DNA from: Chara braunii
Taxonomy: Eukaryota > Streptophyta > Charophyceae > Charales > Characeae
Reading direction: 5' to 3'
DNA length: 41,360 nt
Assembly (NCBI GenBank): GCA_003427395.1
Contig: BFEA01000859.1
Span: 383,614-424,973 of the forward strand
Position numbers and translations under genes: made by a program. This document shows positions 20,536 to 31,500 of this stretch, piece after piece. A model generated the notes under the pieces. The model saw only the letters and a program-made list of their open reading frames with translations, ran no database searches and was not told where the DNA came from. Position 1 is the first letter of the stretch; each line of letters opens with the position of its first letter.

Positions 20536-20732
20536 ACACCGTAGTTTTCTATTAGACTGCTAGCTTTGAACTTTTGCAATGTAACTCTTCTACCATTGGG
20601 CAATTTGTGGATCAACACCTTTCTATCCCAGTCAAAGTGAGGTTGCGAGACTTCGAGGTAGTACATGCCTAGTAGCATTCCCTGACAACTCGATCCCTCC
20701 ACACCTCGTAGTCTAAACCAATTTTCAACCAT
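20475..20732 (-). pseudogene. Remnant of the protease C-terminal part, retroelement 2
   Basis: The segment LLGMYYLEVSQPHFDWDRKV resembles the L-G-M-D-W-L stretch that follows the protease in chromovirus polyproteins, and it leads into RT. No D-S/T-G active site is present anywhere between the end of gag (about 20700) and this segment. The two overlap in different frames, so the active-site part has been deleted. Confidence 0.65.
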
Positions 20733-22409
20733 GCGGGTGTTCCTAGGTCGCCCTGACTCGTGGACCGTCCTACCTTCTTCTTCCCCGTCCCCCTAGCCTT
20801 TTCCTTCATGGGTGCCACGACTCCACCATCTGAAGTCTCACTACCCCCACCGTGCTCTGTTAACTCCCCAAGATCTGAGTAGTCGTCAATCTCCGTCGTT
20901 TGGCCATCGTGGTCAACGAACATTAACCGACCCTTTTTCTTCCAATCTTGGGGCAGTCTCTTCCTACCATCGTTGGGGGCCTGATGCGCAGATCCTAGCT
21001 TTGCCTCGATGTCCAAAGCTTTCTTGCTAAAAGAGGCGATGGTGTGCTGTTCAACATAGACTTCGTCAACCAGCTTGGTCCTTACCTCTGACGGTAGGCA
21101 CCTTAGGTAATCCGTTAGGAGAACCTGCTGGTCAAAACGCACACCAGGTACCACGATTAATCGTTCTACGACGTCCGTCAACTCTCTAACATTCTTGAAC
21201 CTTCGGGAACAAAGACTGTTGATAGCATCAGTGCCCTTTTGGGCCCCTTGTGGGTCATGCCACCTATTGTATATGGACCGTATGAACTCTTCCAATGTCT
21301 GGGATTGAGCCCAGGCATCGAAGTTTTGATCGTAGCCCTGTTGCTGCACTAAGCCATTTAACCAGCGGGCTGCTGATCCATCTAAAAAGGAGGCAGCCAC
21401 TACAACTTCTTGCTCTGGCCTTGTGAGCTTATGCCTCACATAAGTAGGCACAGTTCTCACCCAAGTGTCCAAGTCTTCCTCCTTCTTCTTATCGTCAGAG
21501 AAGGGCTTGGGACTCATCAAAGCTATATTGGGCATCCATTGCATAGGCTACATGGGCCAGGTGCTTGCTGTAGCGGCTGCATGGCCACTGAAACAGGCTG
21601 TTGCATACTAACCTGAGCCTGGCTGGACAGTGGGACTGTAGTGACCACTGTTGTAGATGGTACGGCTGAGACTGAATGAACCGGACCACTAGTTGCTACT
21701 AAACCACCCGGGGGGGGCATGCCAAACATGGGAGAGAAAGTTTGCCCTGTGCGTTGCGGCATCGATGATGGACCCGCAGCTGCAGGGGAACTACCGCAAA
21801 CTGTGGCGGCCTCACCATAGTGCGAGGGCCATGAAGTTCAGCCAGAATTTGTTTCTCGCCTGCTACCAAATCAGCCAACAATTCCTGCTGAACGCTTTGC
21901 GCTTCCGCCACTGAAAGAAAGGCGCCTCGCAGCACACGGACAATAGGGTCTAATGTTGACTCATCTAGTCTTTCCAGTCTGCCTAGCTCCTGCGCTCTAC
22001 TCTCTAGTCTAGCCTTTCTTTGCATAGCTTTCCTTCTCCTCTCTACCACATCGTCCATCTGCCGCTGTAACTCATCCTGAAGTTCTTCTGCCTGCCGGAT
22101 TTCTAAGTCCTCCGGCGTGAGTGGAGACTAGTTGACTCGAACATGACCAATCTGACTAGTGACTCCACTCTGACTGACTCCTGTCGAAGTGGGCTGTGTA
22201 GAGGGTTGCGTCATAGATGAGGTAGCCATGGCTGCACTGATGCTAGCTGAAACTCTAGCCCTAGCACTGTCCTCAGCTGCCCTCGCTCTCCTTGCCGTTG
22301 TCCTCTCTCTAGCCTCTCTCCTCAATCTTCTCTCGTCTCCTGGACCTAACTCCAAGAATGTCAAGGGTCGACTGCGGGTAGTCCCGCGAGTAGTCCTACG
22401 GTCGTCCAC
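20669..22409 (-). pseudogene. Gag of retroelement 2
   Basis: There are three pieces. The first (22409-21699, with one TAG at about 22128) is rich in Arg and Glu with a coiled coil (LEIRQAEELQDELQRQMDD, then RRKAMQRKARLESRAQEL). The second (to about 21523, shifted) is Pro/Gln/Val-rich (SMQQPVSVAMQPLQQAPGP). The third (21544-20669) is the capsid: WVRTVPTYVRHKLTRPEQE, ASFLDGSAARWLNGLV, TLEEFIRSIYNRWHDPQGAQ, FKNVRELTDVVERLIVVPG and LLTDYLRCLPSEVRTKLV. No zinc knuckle is visible after the capsid. The TAG is explained by one C-to-T change in a Gln codon. Confidence 0.82.
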
Positions 22410-23709
22410 TAGTAACTCCTCCTAACTTGTGCTTGCATCACTAATGAACTACAGTGTGTGTGATCTAAACTAGAATCCACACTGAATCCTACCTTAGCTT
22501 GACACACATCCGCATATGATACACAACTACTTACGGTCGGCTTGGAACAGACATAGTTAGGTGATGTAGTTGCAACTAATGTAAGGTCCTACAGGATATA
22601 TTAATTCTATTTTTGGATTACCCTAGAACAGATTGCACTACAACAAAGATCTAATCTATCTGTAGTTGTCTGTCAGTTGTTAGCGAAGTCTGTCACAACT
22701 AGATAATCGAAATAAAAATAACATCTCCTGTTGGAGATGTATGCTTGATGGCAGATTGTCTGTTGATTGCCACTGCGAATAGTTATCGGAATCCCCCCCC
22801 CCCCTGTATCCTTCTTGAGTAGTCACTTTGTGTCAACGTCCCTTAGCATCTGGTTTGAGCAGCGTGTCTGAAGGTGTGCAATCCCGCCCACCCCTGTGCC
22901 CCAAGTCTCTGCCGAACATGCCAGTCAGTCCACTCTTATTTACCCTCGTACTGAACGAGCCTTACACCTGGTTGATTTGGCTGATCAAAAGGATTATTAA
23001 GAGCGCCCCCATCTCTGCAGGAATTATTGAACGTCGCAGTCAAGACGACAATCACAGCCAGATTCAATCCGAGTCCCCAACCAGAAATGTTTATAGACGG
23101 TCTGGTAAGCGTCTCATAAAAGGCTGGCATGCCCAGGTAGACCTCTATTGCGCAAGCACCAGAACCAAGGACTTGCGCCCAAGCATGCGTGTGCTAGTCC
23201 CAGCGGGTTTGCATGGTGACCGTGACCCGAATGCTTCGTCCAGGGCCCTTCAGAGGCTTCGCCCGTCTCCCACCAGCTTGCTGCCCAGGAAGAATGTCGA
23301 CTCTCAAGGTTGAGCGCTCGCGACACCTCACATCGAGAGGACTCTCAAGACAGAACTCACTTCCTCACAGTAAGAGGAGATGAAGAGGGTAGATAAGGAA
23401 GAGAGCAACGTACCTCATAAATGCTGCCCCCAACCACAGATTTCTCACCGGTAACCTGATGTGCAATTATGATGACCGGTCTTTGCTTCGGCACAACCAA
23501 CAGCAGAATGCGGTTCCACCTCAGCTTAATATGTAACATCAGCGAGTTCTCATCATCCAGCATACATCCCGTATGTCACCACATAGCTCCCCGGCGCGCC
23601 CACACAACCCTGGGCCGCCTAATGTTCAACGCCAATGCCGTATCACTGCCCCACACCTCATGCGAAGCACCAATTGCTATTGCGAAGAACCAATGAAGCG
23701 CAATATGAA
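22410..23709 (-). other. 5' leader of retroelement 2
   Basis: About 1.3 kb lies between primer site and gag and holds no convincing open frame. It contains an 11-C run near 22795. Around 23412 on the minus strand ATGAG|GTACGT looks like a 5' splice site, but no partner was established. Confidence 0.6.
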
Positions 23710-23724
23710 CCAGCTCCGATACCA
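23710..23724 (-). other. Primer binding site, initiator tRNA-Met type
   Basis: Read on the minus strand the site is TGGTATCGGAGCTGG, three bases after the LTR end at 23728. The usual plant site begins TGGTATCAGAGC, complementary to initiator tRNA-Met, so this copy has one change in the core. Confidence 0.85.
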
Positions 23725-23727
23725 AAT

Positions 23728-23935
23728 TGCAAGGAAAATAAGTAACAGCGAGATGACAATTCCAGTTCACACCATCACATTGAAAGCCAAATAGTCACAC
23801 TGTGCCCAGATAGCAGCATTGCACCAATAATACACCAATCGAAGTTCGTAGCACTGAAAACCAATGTTCGTGGAGAGCAAACTCTCTCCCTCCCACACAA
23901 GAATCCAGTTCCTTCACACTCACACTTGGCGCTCA
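23728..23935 (-). repeat. 5' LTR of retroelement 2, cut by the gap
   Basis: It matches 16494-16701 with three mismatches and no indels, then runs into undetermined sequence. If the LTR has the same length as the other (988 bp) it should end near 24715, just inside the gap. Confidence 0.9.
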
Positions 23936-24740
23936 NNNNNNNNNNNNNNNNNNNNNNNNNNNNNNNNNNNNNNNNNNNNNNNNNNNNNNNNNNNNNNNNN
24001 NNNNNNNNNNNNNNNNNNNNNNNNNNNNNNNNNNNNNNNNNNNNNNNNNNNNNNNNNNNNNNNNNNNNNNNNNNNNNNNNNNNNNNNNNNNNNNNNNNNN
24101 NNNNNNNNNNNNNNNNNNNNNNNNNNNNNNNNNNNNNNNNNNNNNNNNNNNNNNNNNNNNNNNNNNNNNNNNNNNNNNNNNNNNNNNNNNNNNNNNNNNN
24201 NNNNNNNNNNNNNNNNNNNNNNNNNNNNNNNNNNNNNNNNNNNNNNNNNNNNNNNNNNNNNNNNNNNNNNNNNNNNNNNNNNNNNNNNNNNNNNNNNNNN
24301 NNNNNNNNNNNNNNNNNNNNNNNNNNNNNNNNNNNNNNNNNNNNNNNNNNNNNNNNNNNNNNNNNNNNNNNNNNNNNNNNNNNNNNNNNNNNNNNNNNNN
24401 NNNNNNNNNNNNNNNNNNNNNNNNNNNNNNNNNNNNNNNNNNNNNNNNNNNNNNNNNNNNNNNNNNNNNNNNNNNNNNNNNNNNNNNNNNNNNNNNNNNN
24501 NNNNNNNNNNNNNNNNNNNNNNNNNNNNNNNNNNNNNNNNNNNNNNNNNNNNNNNNNNNNNNNNNNNNNNNNNNNNNNNNNNNNNNNNNNNNNNNNNNNN
24601 NNNNNNNNNNNNNNNNNNNNNNNNNNNNNNNNNNNNNNNNNNNNNNNNNNNNNNNNNNNNNNNNNNNNNNNNNNNNNNNNNNNNNNNNNNNNNNNNNNNN
24701 NNNNNNNNNNNNNNNNNNNNNNNNNNNNNNNNNNNNNNNN
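23936..24740. other. Assembly gap
   Basis: The bases are undetermined. The gap replaces most of the 5' LTR of retroelement 2. Open frames across it are artefacts. Confidence 1.
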
Positions 24741-24798
24741 AGACAAAAAAAAAAAAAAAAAACAGATGAAATTAGTTTGTTTGTTTTTTTGTTACACA

Positions 24799-25830
24799 TG
24801 CGAGGATGAGGGTCCTCAGTAGGCCTATGGGGCCCTGTCTGCAGCCTTACCCGCCCTAAGTGAAGGCGGAGGTGCCCGCCCTAAGTGAAGGCGGGCCTGG
24901 CTTTTTGCAAAAGGCCTTCGACTGTCAATTTCGTATTTGGGGTTCGGGCAGTTGCGACGCGCGAGTTGGTTGAAAGAAACACAGGCCGAGCAACAAAGAC
25001 ATTTCCACGGCCTACCGGGCCTTTCCAAAGAATGCAGGCCCTGGCCGTGATTCGCAGCCTCATATAGAGACAGTTGGGCGCCCAACCGAACGAGGCCCAG
25101 CAGCCCAGTAGCTGCTNCATCCAGGCAGCCTCCTGGGGCCTTCCGGAAGCTTCTGGGCCCAGGCCAAGGCAGCCAGGCTGCGTGAGCAGGCCAACTCTTT
25201 CCATAAAGGAAAGAGCTCGGCCCTGGCTGCCTCATTCAGGCACTCGCATGCTGGGCGGTAGCGCTGCTGGAGCTAATGCTCGTAGGCTGCTGCTAGCGCT
25301 GGGAGGCGAGGTGCAGCTCGTGCGGTCGTGCAGAGGAGGAGGGCGCTGCTGAGGGCAGCGCCGTAGCCCAGCCACCATAGCTGGTGGGCTTGGACTACAG
25401 TGAAGCGCAGGGGTGGTCTTCGGGTGACAGAGAGGACAGGTGTGGGTGAAGTCAGGGGATAGGTGAAGGATGATGATGATGATGATGATGTGAGGGCATG
25501 TACCTTGTATTGGCGATGGTCTGCATGGTCGGCATCTTCAAGTACTTCGGGCTGCTGCTGATGTCAACAGTTGCATTGTCTTTTTGTAGTCTGTAGTAGC
25601 TGTGTAGGAGTAGGCTGGGCGTTGAGCGCCAAGTGTGAGTGTAAGGGAACTGGACTCTTTTGTTGAGAGGAGAGGGTGTGCTCTCCACAGACATTGGTTT
25701 TCAGTGCTACGGAACTCCATTGGTGTATTATTGGTGCAATGCTGCTATCTGGACATGGTTTAACTATTTGGCTTGCAATGTGATGGTGTGATTTGGGATT
25801 GTCATCTCGTTGTTGCTTATTTTCCTTGCA
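24799..25830 (+). mobile_element. Solo LTR of the retroelement 2 family, opposite orientation
   Basis: It starts TGCGAGGATGAGGGTCC and ends TTTTCCTTGCA, matching the termini of the 16494-17481 LTR on the other strand, but it is clearly more diverged. No internal element sequence is attached, so it is a solo LTR left by recombination. ACACA at 24794-24798 and again at 25830-25834 could be the 5-bp target duplication if the LTR ends one base earlier. One base in it (25117) is undetermined. Confidence 0.8.
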
Positions 25831-25839
25831 CACAAAGAT

Positions 25840-26081
25840 ATTTTTAGGGTTAAAAAAAAACAACAGAAAAACAAGCGAAAAATATAGGGTTATATATATT
25901 TCAAAGATGTACAACAACATTTTTTTGTTTTTTTTTTAACTTCATGTGTTCAAAAAAACAACAACATAAAAGCAAATAAAAAAAGGAAAAACAGACACCC
26001 ACGTACACATAGAGACACACAAAATACACAAACATACACACACATGCACCCACACACACACACACACACCAACAATCATGA

Positions 26082-26121
<40 letters not shown>

Positions 26122-26210
26122 AAACACATGTGCATACATACATATTCATGCACAGACACCCTCTTACACGTGGGGACACAGATACACACATGCGCACACA
26201 CACAATACAC
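25840..26210. repeat. AT-rich stretch and AC microsatellite
   Basis: A-rich and T-rich runs (25850-25985) are followed by interrupted (AC)n with CACATG and CAYACA variants. The cysteine- and valine-rich open frames here are just translated GT repeats. Confidence 0.9.
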
Positions 26211-26469
26211 CGGGGGCGAGGTCGCACTAGCAACGAGATATGATAGAAACGAGTTTGTGGGGCAGTCGAGTGACCCAAATCCTGTCGTGCAGTACTCGTG
26301 ATCCCACGGTAAGTGTTTTACTTGTATTACCCGAAAAAGTAAGGAGATTTCCGTTCCCCTCCTCCTCTCCTTAACACTGACATGCCTGTGCAAAGAAAGT
26401 TTCCCGCCAGAATCGTTTCAATCGGTCCCAAACGAGTGTGGGGTCGGCCTTAGGCCCACTGGATAGAAG

Positions 26470-26522
26470 CTCCGTTGCACGCTGTTCACGTTCGCGGGCG
26501 AATGCGAACACGTTCGCCTGAA

Positions 26523-26564
<42 letters not shown>

Positions 26565-26565
26565 G
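26470..26565. repeat. GTTCGCG-rich segment ending in a poly-T run
   Basis: CACGTTCGCGGGCGAATGCG and ACACGTTCGCCTGAACC are followed by about 36 T. A related segment is at 27175-27275, on the far side of the GT/AC microsatellites. Confidence 0.7.
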
Positions 26566-26609
26566 GGATGGGGGTATAGGCCTGTGACCCTGAACCCCCC
26601 TCGCTGCTC

Positions 26610-26701
26610 TAAGAGTCGTGTGTTTGGGTGTGTGTGTGTCTGTGTACCAGAGTGTGTGTGTGTGTGTCTGTGTATCATGTGTGTGTGTCTGTGTGTCTGT
26701 C

Positions 26702-26761
<60 letters not shown>

Positions 26762-27085
26762 TGTGTATTAGAGTGTGTGTGAAACAATCTGGCACAGTCT
26801 GATGCAAAGTCCGACGAAACAGTCTGACACACAAACACACTTACACAGACACACTTACAGACAGATACACTGACATACCGACGCACTGACACACTGACAC
26901 ACTTACACACTGACACACAGACACACTAACACACTGACACACAGACACACTAACACACTTACACACTGACACACAGACACACACATACACACACATACAC
27001 ACATACACAGATAGACACACACATACATACATACACAGACAGACACACACACAGACACACAGACAGACACACACACACACACATG

Positions 27086-27115
<30 letters not shown>
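26610..27115. repeat. GT microsatellite followed by AC microsatellite
   Basis: (GT)n with CTGTGT interruptions at 26620-26780 is followed by (AC)n with CACTGACACACTGAC variants at 26825-27113. Together they form an inverted arrangement able to fold back, and there is no coding content. Confidence 0.9.
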
Positions 27116-27116
<1 letters not shown>

Positions 27117-27169
27117 CGGCGCTCCCCAGGCCCCTCCAAAGCCCCGCCGACGACCGGTAGTGGCCCAGG

Positions 27170-27280
27170 CGAACCCCGTTCGCGGGCGTTGAAAACACGT
27201 TCTCGCGAACGTGTTCTCGACCCGTTCGCGCGAACGGGAGAACGCGTTCACCCGAACAAAAAGGGCCGCGAACAAGTTCG
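27170..27280. repeat. Palindromic GTTCGCG cluster
   Basis: It contains CCCGTTCGCGCGAACGGG, a perfect 18-bp palindrome, and CACGTTCTCGCGAACGTG, an almost perfect one, within 40 bp. It is related to 26479-26525. Confidence 0.7.
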
Positions 27281-27649
27281 CCGTGCTACGCAGGATAGAA
27301 GATCTTCAATGTTTTACTTGCTGTTGTGCAATTATCTCATTGGGTGGAGCCCTCCTTCAAACACGGAGTATATGGAGGGTGTCAGGATCAGTGCTGACAG
27401 AAGTCAAGTTTATTCCAGAAAATGTGGCGGTTACTTTGTTCACTGTTGTTGCAACCACCACCATCAGATCATTTGTGATCTGATGGTCGGGAAGCACTCT
27501 GCCGCGATTTTCGGTGGGAGGTTTCTGTTTTTTTTTTTTTTTTTGCCTTTCTTCCGTTTTCTCAGCCCAGAAATGCGTAATGAACCTGTCAAGTCGTTGC
27601 CACTCAATGTCACACTGGATCGGCCACACTCCTATCCGACTGCTAATGG
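27281..27649. other. Unassigned; one perfect short hairpin
   Basis: ATCAGATCA-TTTG-TGATCTGAT at about 27464-27485 is a perfect 9-bp stem. Poly-T follows near 27530. No supported gene. Confidence 0.4.
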
Positions 27650-27849
27650 GACCTCGCCCCTGCACACGCATTATTGGGGCGTTGGGGGTTGGGGGATGTG
27701 GGGGCAGTTGGCTTAGAGGTCTTTCAGGTAGGTTTGGGGACTTGTGCCGGGGGGTTGGTGAGTGGCGGGGGGGGGGGCGGTGGGGGGTGGGGTAATTCGG
27801 TGGGATAAGGGGTGTTTTTGGGGGTGGGGGGATGTTTTTTTTTTTTTTT

Positions 27850-27885
<36 letters not shown>

Positions 27886-28040
27886 CTAGGGCCACGTGTT
27901 CCGGACCCCGCGCATCAATCCCGTTTTCGGAAAAGTGCGGGAGTGGCCCATTTTCACGTTTAACAGGAATTCAACGAGATTTCTTCAAATTGCACAGGAG
28001 TCGACGGGAGTTTAATTCCCCCTTTCCCCGTTAAAAAGAC
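27650..28040. repeat. G-rich dispersed repeat, copy B
   Basis: It has the same order of parts as 15691-16160: G-runs, a long T tract (27836-27884), then AGGGCCACGTGTTCCGGA and AACAGGAATTCAACG. It probably belongs to the same dispersed family. Confidence 0.5.
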
Positions 28041-28074
28041 ATACAGATGGCGGACACAGCCATCTGCAAGCAGT

Positions 28075-29800
28075 CGACCATCAGGAAAGTCTTGTCATCG
28101 AGGTGGTACTATATGACATCCCCAATGATAGGGTCAAGCTCGGCTTAGGCATCGTCGCCGTACTCGAGAGAGTTGTAGCGTGGAGAGAATGACGCTCCAT
28201 GCTGAGGTGGGTGGTGAAAGCGACCAGCAAAAGAGGAATGACCTCAATGGGTGGTGAAGGTGGGTCGCGAAGAGGATGGGCCATCAGAGAAATGACTATG
28301 CATCCTATGGTACTATTGAGCAGTCACAGGCCTGATCCATCCACGCAAATGTTTGTCTCCAAAGCTTTATGCGGTAATCAGGCGAGAGACCAATGAGAAA
28401 CATGTTGGTCAGAAGGCCCTACAGTAGGAGCTTCCCATCACAAACGTGGCGGGCGTCCTGAAACACCCGGATGTGATGCTCCACGTCTGTCGGTGCGGAG
28501 GACCGAGGCCATCGGGTCTGGGTGACCCTATCTAGGGCATCGATCACATCGTGCTGAGCGACATAGCAGTCCTGAAGAAAGGCGGTGAAGTCCCAAAAAG
28601 TGGGTGCCTCACTTGTGTGAGTACGATGGGTATATTTGCTCTCCCATGCGCTCAAAGCGCTGCCTCACAATTTAGTTGCCAACAGAGAGCACCACAACTC
28701 CTGACTAGTGTTTGTCAGTGTCAGTGCACGTGTGGCTGCTTGCAACTAAGTCGACACCCGAAGTGCGCCATCGTAGTCGAGTACATCTAACAGGTCCACA
28801 AGGGGGGGACTGCTGTGCTGACGACGAGGGGAGAGAGGCTGAGGGGCCTGCACTGCGGCGACAAGAATCAGGGCCGGTGCAAGGGTGGAAGTGAGAGTCG
28901 GTTGTAGGTCGTAGACGTTGAGAGGGGGACCAACGGATGTGGAGGCGATGGCCGCTGGTAACTATGACGGAGTGACGAGGTAGGGGGATAGAGGCGGAGA
29001 AGGAGGTCGAGGGAAGTGAGCCCACAAGACCGAAGTGGGAGGGGCAGTGAATGAAGATGAAGGGTGAGCGGATAAAAAAGGGTGAGAATGTCTTACGGTG
29101 AGTATTTTCGCCTGTATCCACGCCATGGTGGCCGGCAAGGTAGCCACTCGCTGCTTGCACGGGGTCGGAGGTGGAGTCAGAGGGGTTATCCTAGCAGGAG
29201 GGGTAGTGACAAACTGCAGGGTGCCCTAAGGTGGGAGTGAGGAGACAAGGGGAGGAGGTTGAACTCCAAGTCGTAATGTCGTGAACGGTGTGTAAAGCTG
29301 GAAGGAAAAATTGTGATGAGTAGATGAGATTGTGTGGCTAAATACCCGTATTTGTGTGGTAGGACCTACAGCAATGGCCGAAGCGGCAGGGGCGACTGCG
29401 GTCGATAAAGGTGCCCCAATAGACGGGGTAGTCTTAGTGGCAACGACACTCACCACTCCAGAGAGGCAGTGCTAGGTCTGACTCGTGGGGGAGGAGGAAC
29501 CACCACATCTCCGTGTTTGAAGTTGTGGGGAACCAACCTTTGAACTGGTAGGGGAGAGATTAAGGGAGTGGTGCGAGGAACGAGGAGGAGAGCCCTTGAG
29601 GCGGTGGATTTTAAGGGTGAGCGCGTTCATTTGCGTCTGCATGGGTGCAAGCGCATCAAGTCGTGCCTGTATAGGTGCAGGGAGGGTTGTGAGGACGGTC
29701 TCAAGTTATGTTGGGGCCTGATCGAGGAGCCCTGGCTGAATGGGCGCCTAAGAGGTGGATGGCGCTGCAACGATCTTCTCGGGTGTACTTTCGTCCATAT
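28075..29800 (-). pseudogene. Decayed gag of a third retroelement
   Basis: On the minus strand, scattered open stretches resemble a retrotransposon Gag. An N-terminal helical segment, PAPIQARLDALAPMQTQMN then ALTLKIHRL, is at about 29690-29600. A Pro/Ser/Thr-rich stretch follows. A capsid-like segment with TFWDFTAFLQDCYVAQHDV and HHIRVFQDARHVCDGKLLL (28655-28419) continues past a stop as NMFLIGLSPDYRIKLWRQ to about 28340. A tail FSPRYNSLEYGDD is near 28170. Many frameshifts and stops separate the pieces. No RT is attached, so it is an isolated fragment. The superfamily cannot be told. Confidence 0.5.
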
Positions 29801-31130
29801 ACGGTGGAGAGATGGGGGAAGACATGGTGGGAGTTGGGTAAAGAGGTAGGGAAAGAGATGGGTTGGTGTGTGGGGAAAGGTGTCCACCAGTAAGAAGGAG
29901 GGGACCGGAGGAGCGAAGTGAGTAGTCGTGAGTGGGCTTGCTCCGTGACTAGAGGGTCGCGCGTGAGAGGGTGGCACGAAGCGTGTCGAAGGGAGAGGAT
30001 CAGTCCAGGTCGAGGGTGCCTGACAGCGGGAGCCGGGAAAGGAGTGGGGGTTAAGAGAATCTTAAACCCTAGAAAAACCCTAAGAAAATCCTAACCAGAG
30101 TTTGGGGAGTTAGGGTCGAGTAGTGGCGACCTAATCAAGAAAAGAAAATAACAACCATAAAGGGGAGGGGGAAAGAAAAATAAATAAATGACGATTTTTT
30201 TTTTTGAATGGGGCAGAGAGTTTGCAGTACCTTTATTTACTGCAGCAGCCTAGCAATAGGCATGCAATGCAGCGGTGGTCTCGTTATGTACACAATCAGC
30301 AGACGGGAGGAGTCTAAATCGATGGACTCAAAAGAGCACATCGCATACTGGAGCAGTACGAGTCAGTCGGCGGACGGGTGATGCTAACTACGCAGTTGTT
30401 GGCTGCTTCGACATCTACTGATTTCGTACCCTTTGGAAAATAAATTATGCCTGAGAGAAAGGCCTGCCCAGAGCGGGAAGACTACAACGATCTATCTATC
30501 ACTATAGTCCTCCAAAGGAATGATATAAAAATAAAATAAAAATAATAATAATAATAAATGAAAAATAAATAAGCAGAAGTTGAGGGAAAACAATTTTATT
30601 TTTTTTTGAACTTTCGACAATATTTCTCTATCCCCATGGGGTGAGAAAATGTGCCAAAATGAAGGAGGGATCAAGAGAAGCACACTAAGTTTCAAACTGG
30701 TGCAAATTAAAGTTAAAAAAATAAATAAAGAAAGAAATTAAGAAATGGAGAGGTGTAAGACGGTGAAGAGAACTAAGTTTTGTATTTTTTTTAAGTTTTG
30801 ACAACATTTCATTAACCCCATGCGGACTAAGTGTACCGTCAAGAAGCATGACTAAGTAAAAAAATGAAACATTTTGCCTCCACTTCGCAACCCGCAAGGG
30901 GTCAAAATCTGGTGGAAGAAGAGATTAGGGAGAAAAATGAAAATTCTGGCAGCACTCCGTTACCCCCAAGGGGTCAAAACGTGCGTGAAATTTTGCCAAT
31001 AGCAAAAATAACTAAGTCCTAAGAAGATATAGAGGTGCCGCAACAAAATTGAAAATTTCAAAATAGATAAATAAAATAAAATGAATCAGAAAATAAGAAA
31101 AAAATCAGAGAGTATGATATTTTTTTTTTT
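29801..31130. other. AT-rich unassigned sequence with a recurring CCCC-AAGGGG word
   Basis: No gene is supported. From 30620 to 30990 a degenerate motif recurs: TATCCCCATGGGGTGAG, TTAACCCCATGCGGAC, CAACCCGCAAGGGGTCAAAA and TTACCCCCAAGGGGTCAAAA. The copies lie in different AT-rich contexts. Confidence 0.4.
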
Positions 31131-31500
31131 TGGAAAAGAAAAGGAAATTTAAATCAAAGGGAAAGACAAAAGAAGAAAAAACAGAAAAAATCAAAGTTGG
31201 AGGGGTGAGAAATGAAAAGGTGATGAAGAAACAGAGAAATAGGTGAGAAAGAGAAAAAGATTGAAGTGAGAGTTGGGAAGATGATGGGGTTGTAGTTGAG
31301 GGAGGGAAGGGGGAGAGGAGGGGGAGAGGAAGGGGGGGGAATGAGAGAGAAAGGGATGAGAAAGGTGGAGAGGAGAAGGAAAGATTAGTGGAAAAGAGTA
31401 AGGAGAAGAGGGGAGAAAAAAATGGTGGAAGATTAGTGAAGAGGGAGGGGTATAAGAAAATAGTGGGAGGGAGAAGAGGAAAGTAGGGGGAAGAAGACAT
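31130..31500. repeat. GA-rich polypurine stretch
   Basis: Almost all bases on the plus strand are A or G (GGGAGAGGAAGGGGGGGG and similar). The Ser/Pro/Phe-rich minus-strand frame is a composition artefact. Confidence 0.85.

Larger units (their letters stand above)
16494..24740 (-). mobile_element. Ty3/gypsy chromovirus-type LTR retroelement 2
   Basis: On the minus strand the order is 5' LTR (about 24740-23728, mostly in the gap), primer site (23724-23710), leader (to 22410), gag (22409-20669), protease remnant, RT and RNase H (20535 to about 19080), integrase with chromodomain (about 18940-17522), polypurine tract (17507-17482) and 3' LTR (17481-16494). The integrase-linked chromodomain identifies a chromovirus. 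The two LTRs differ at only 3 of the 208 positions that can be compared, so the insertion is young, although the body is heavily damaged. The target-site duplication cannot be checked because one outer edge is in the gap. Confidence 0.88.

Noticed and set aside
23775-24822. Long open frames of about 290-320 codons across the second gap
   Set aside because: Same artefact. The readable ends are LTR sequence and poly-A.
25901-27275. Cys/Val-rich and His/Thr-rich open frames on both strands
   Set aside because: They are translations of AC/GT microsatellites, open in most frames because the repeat lacks stops. No real protein features.
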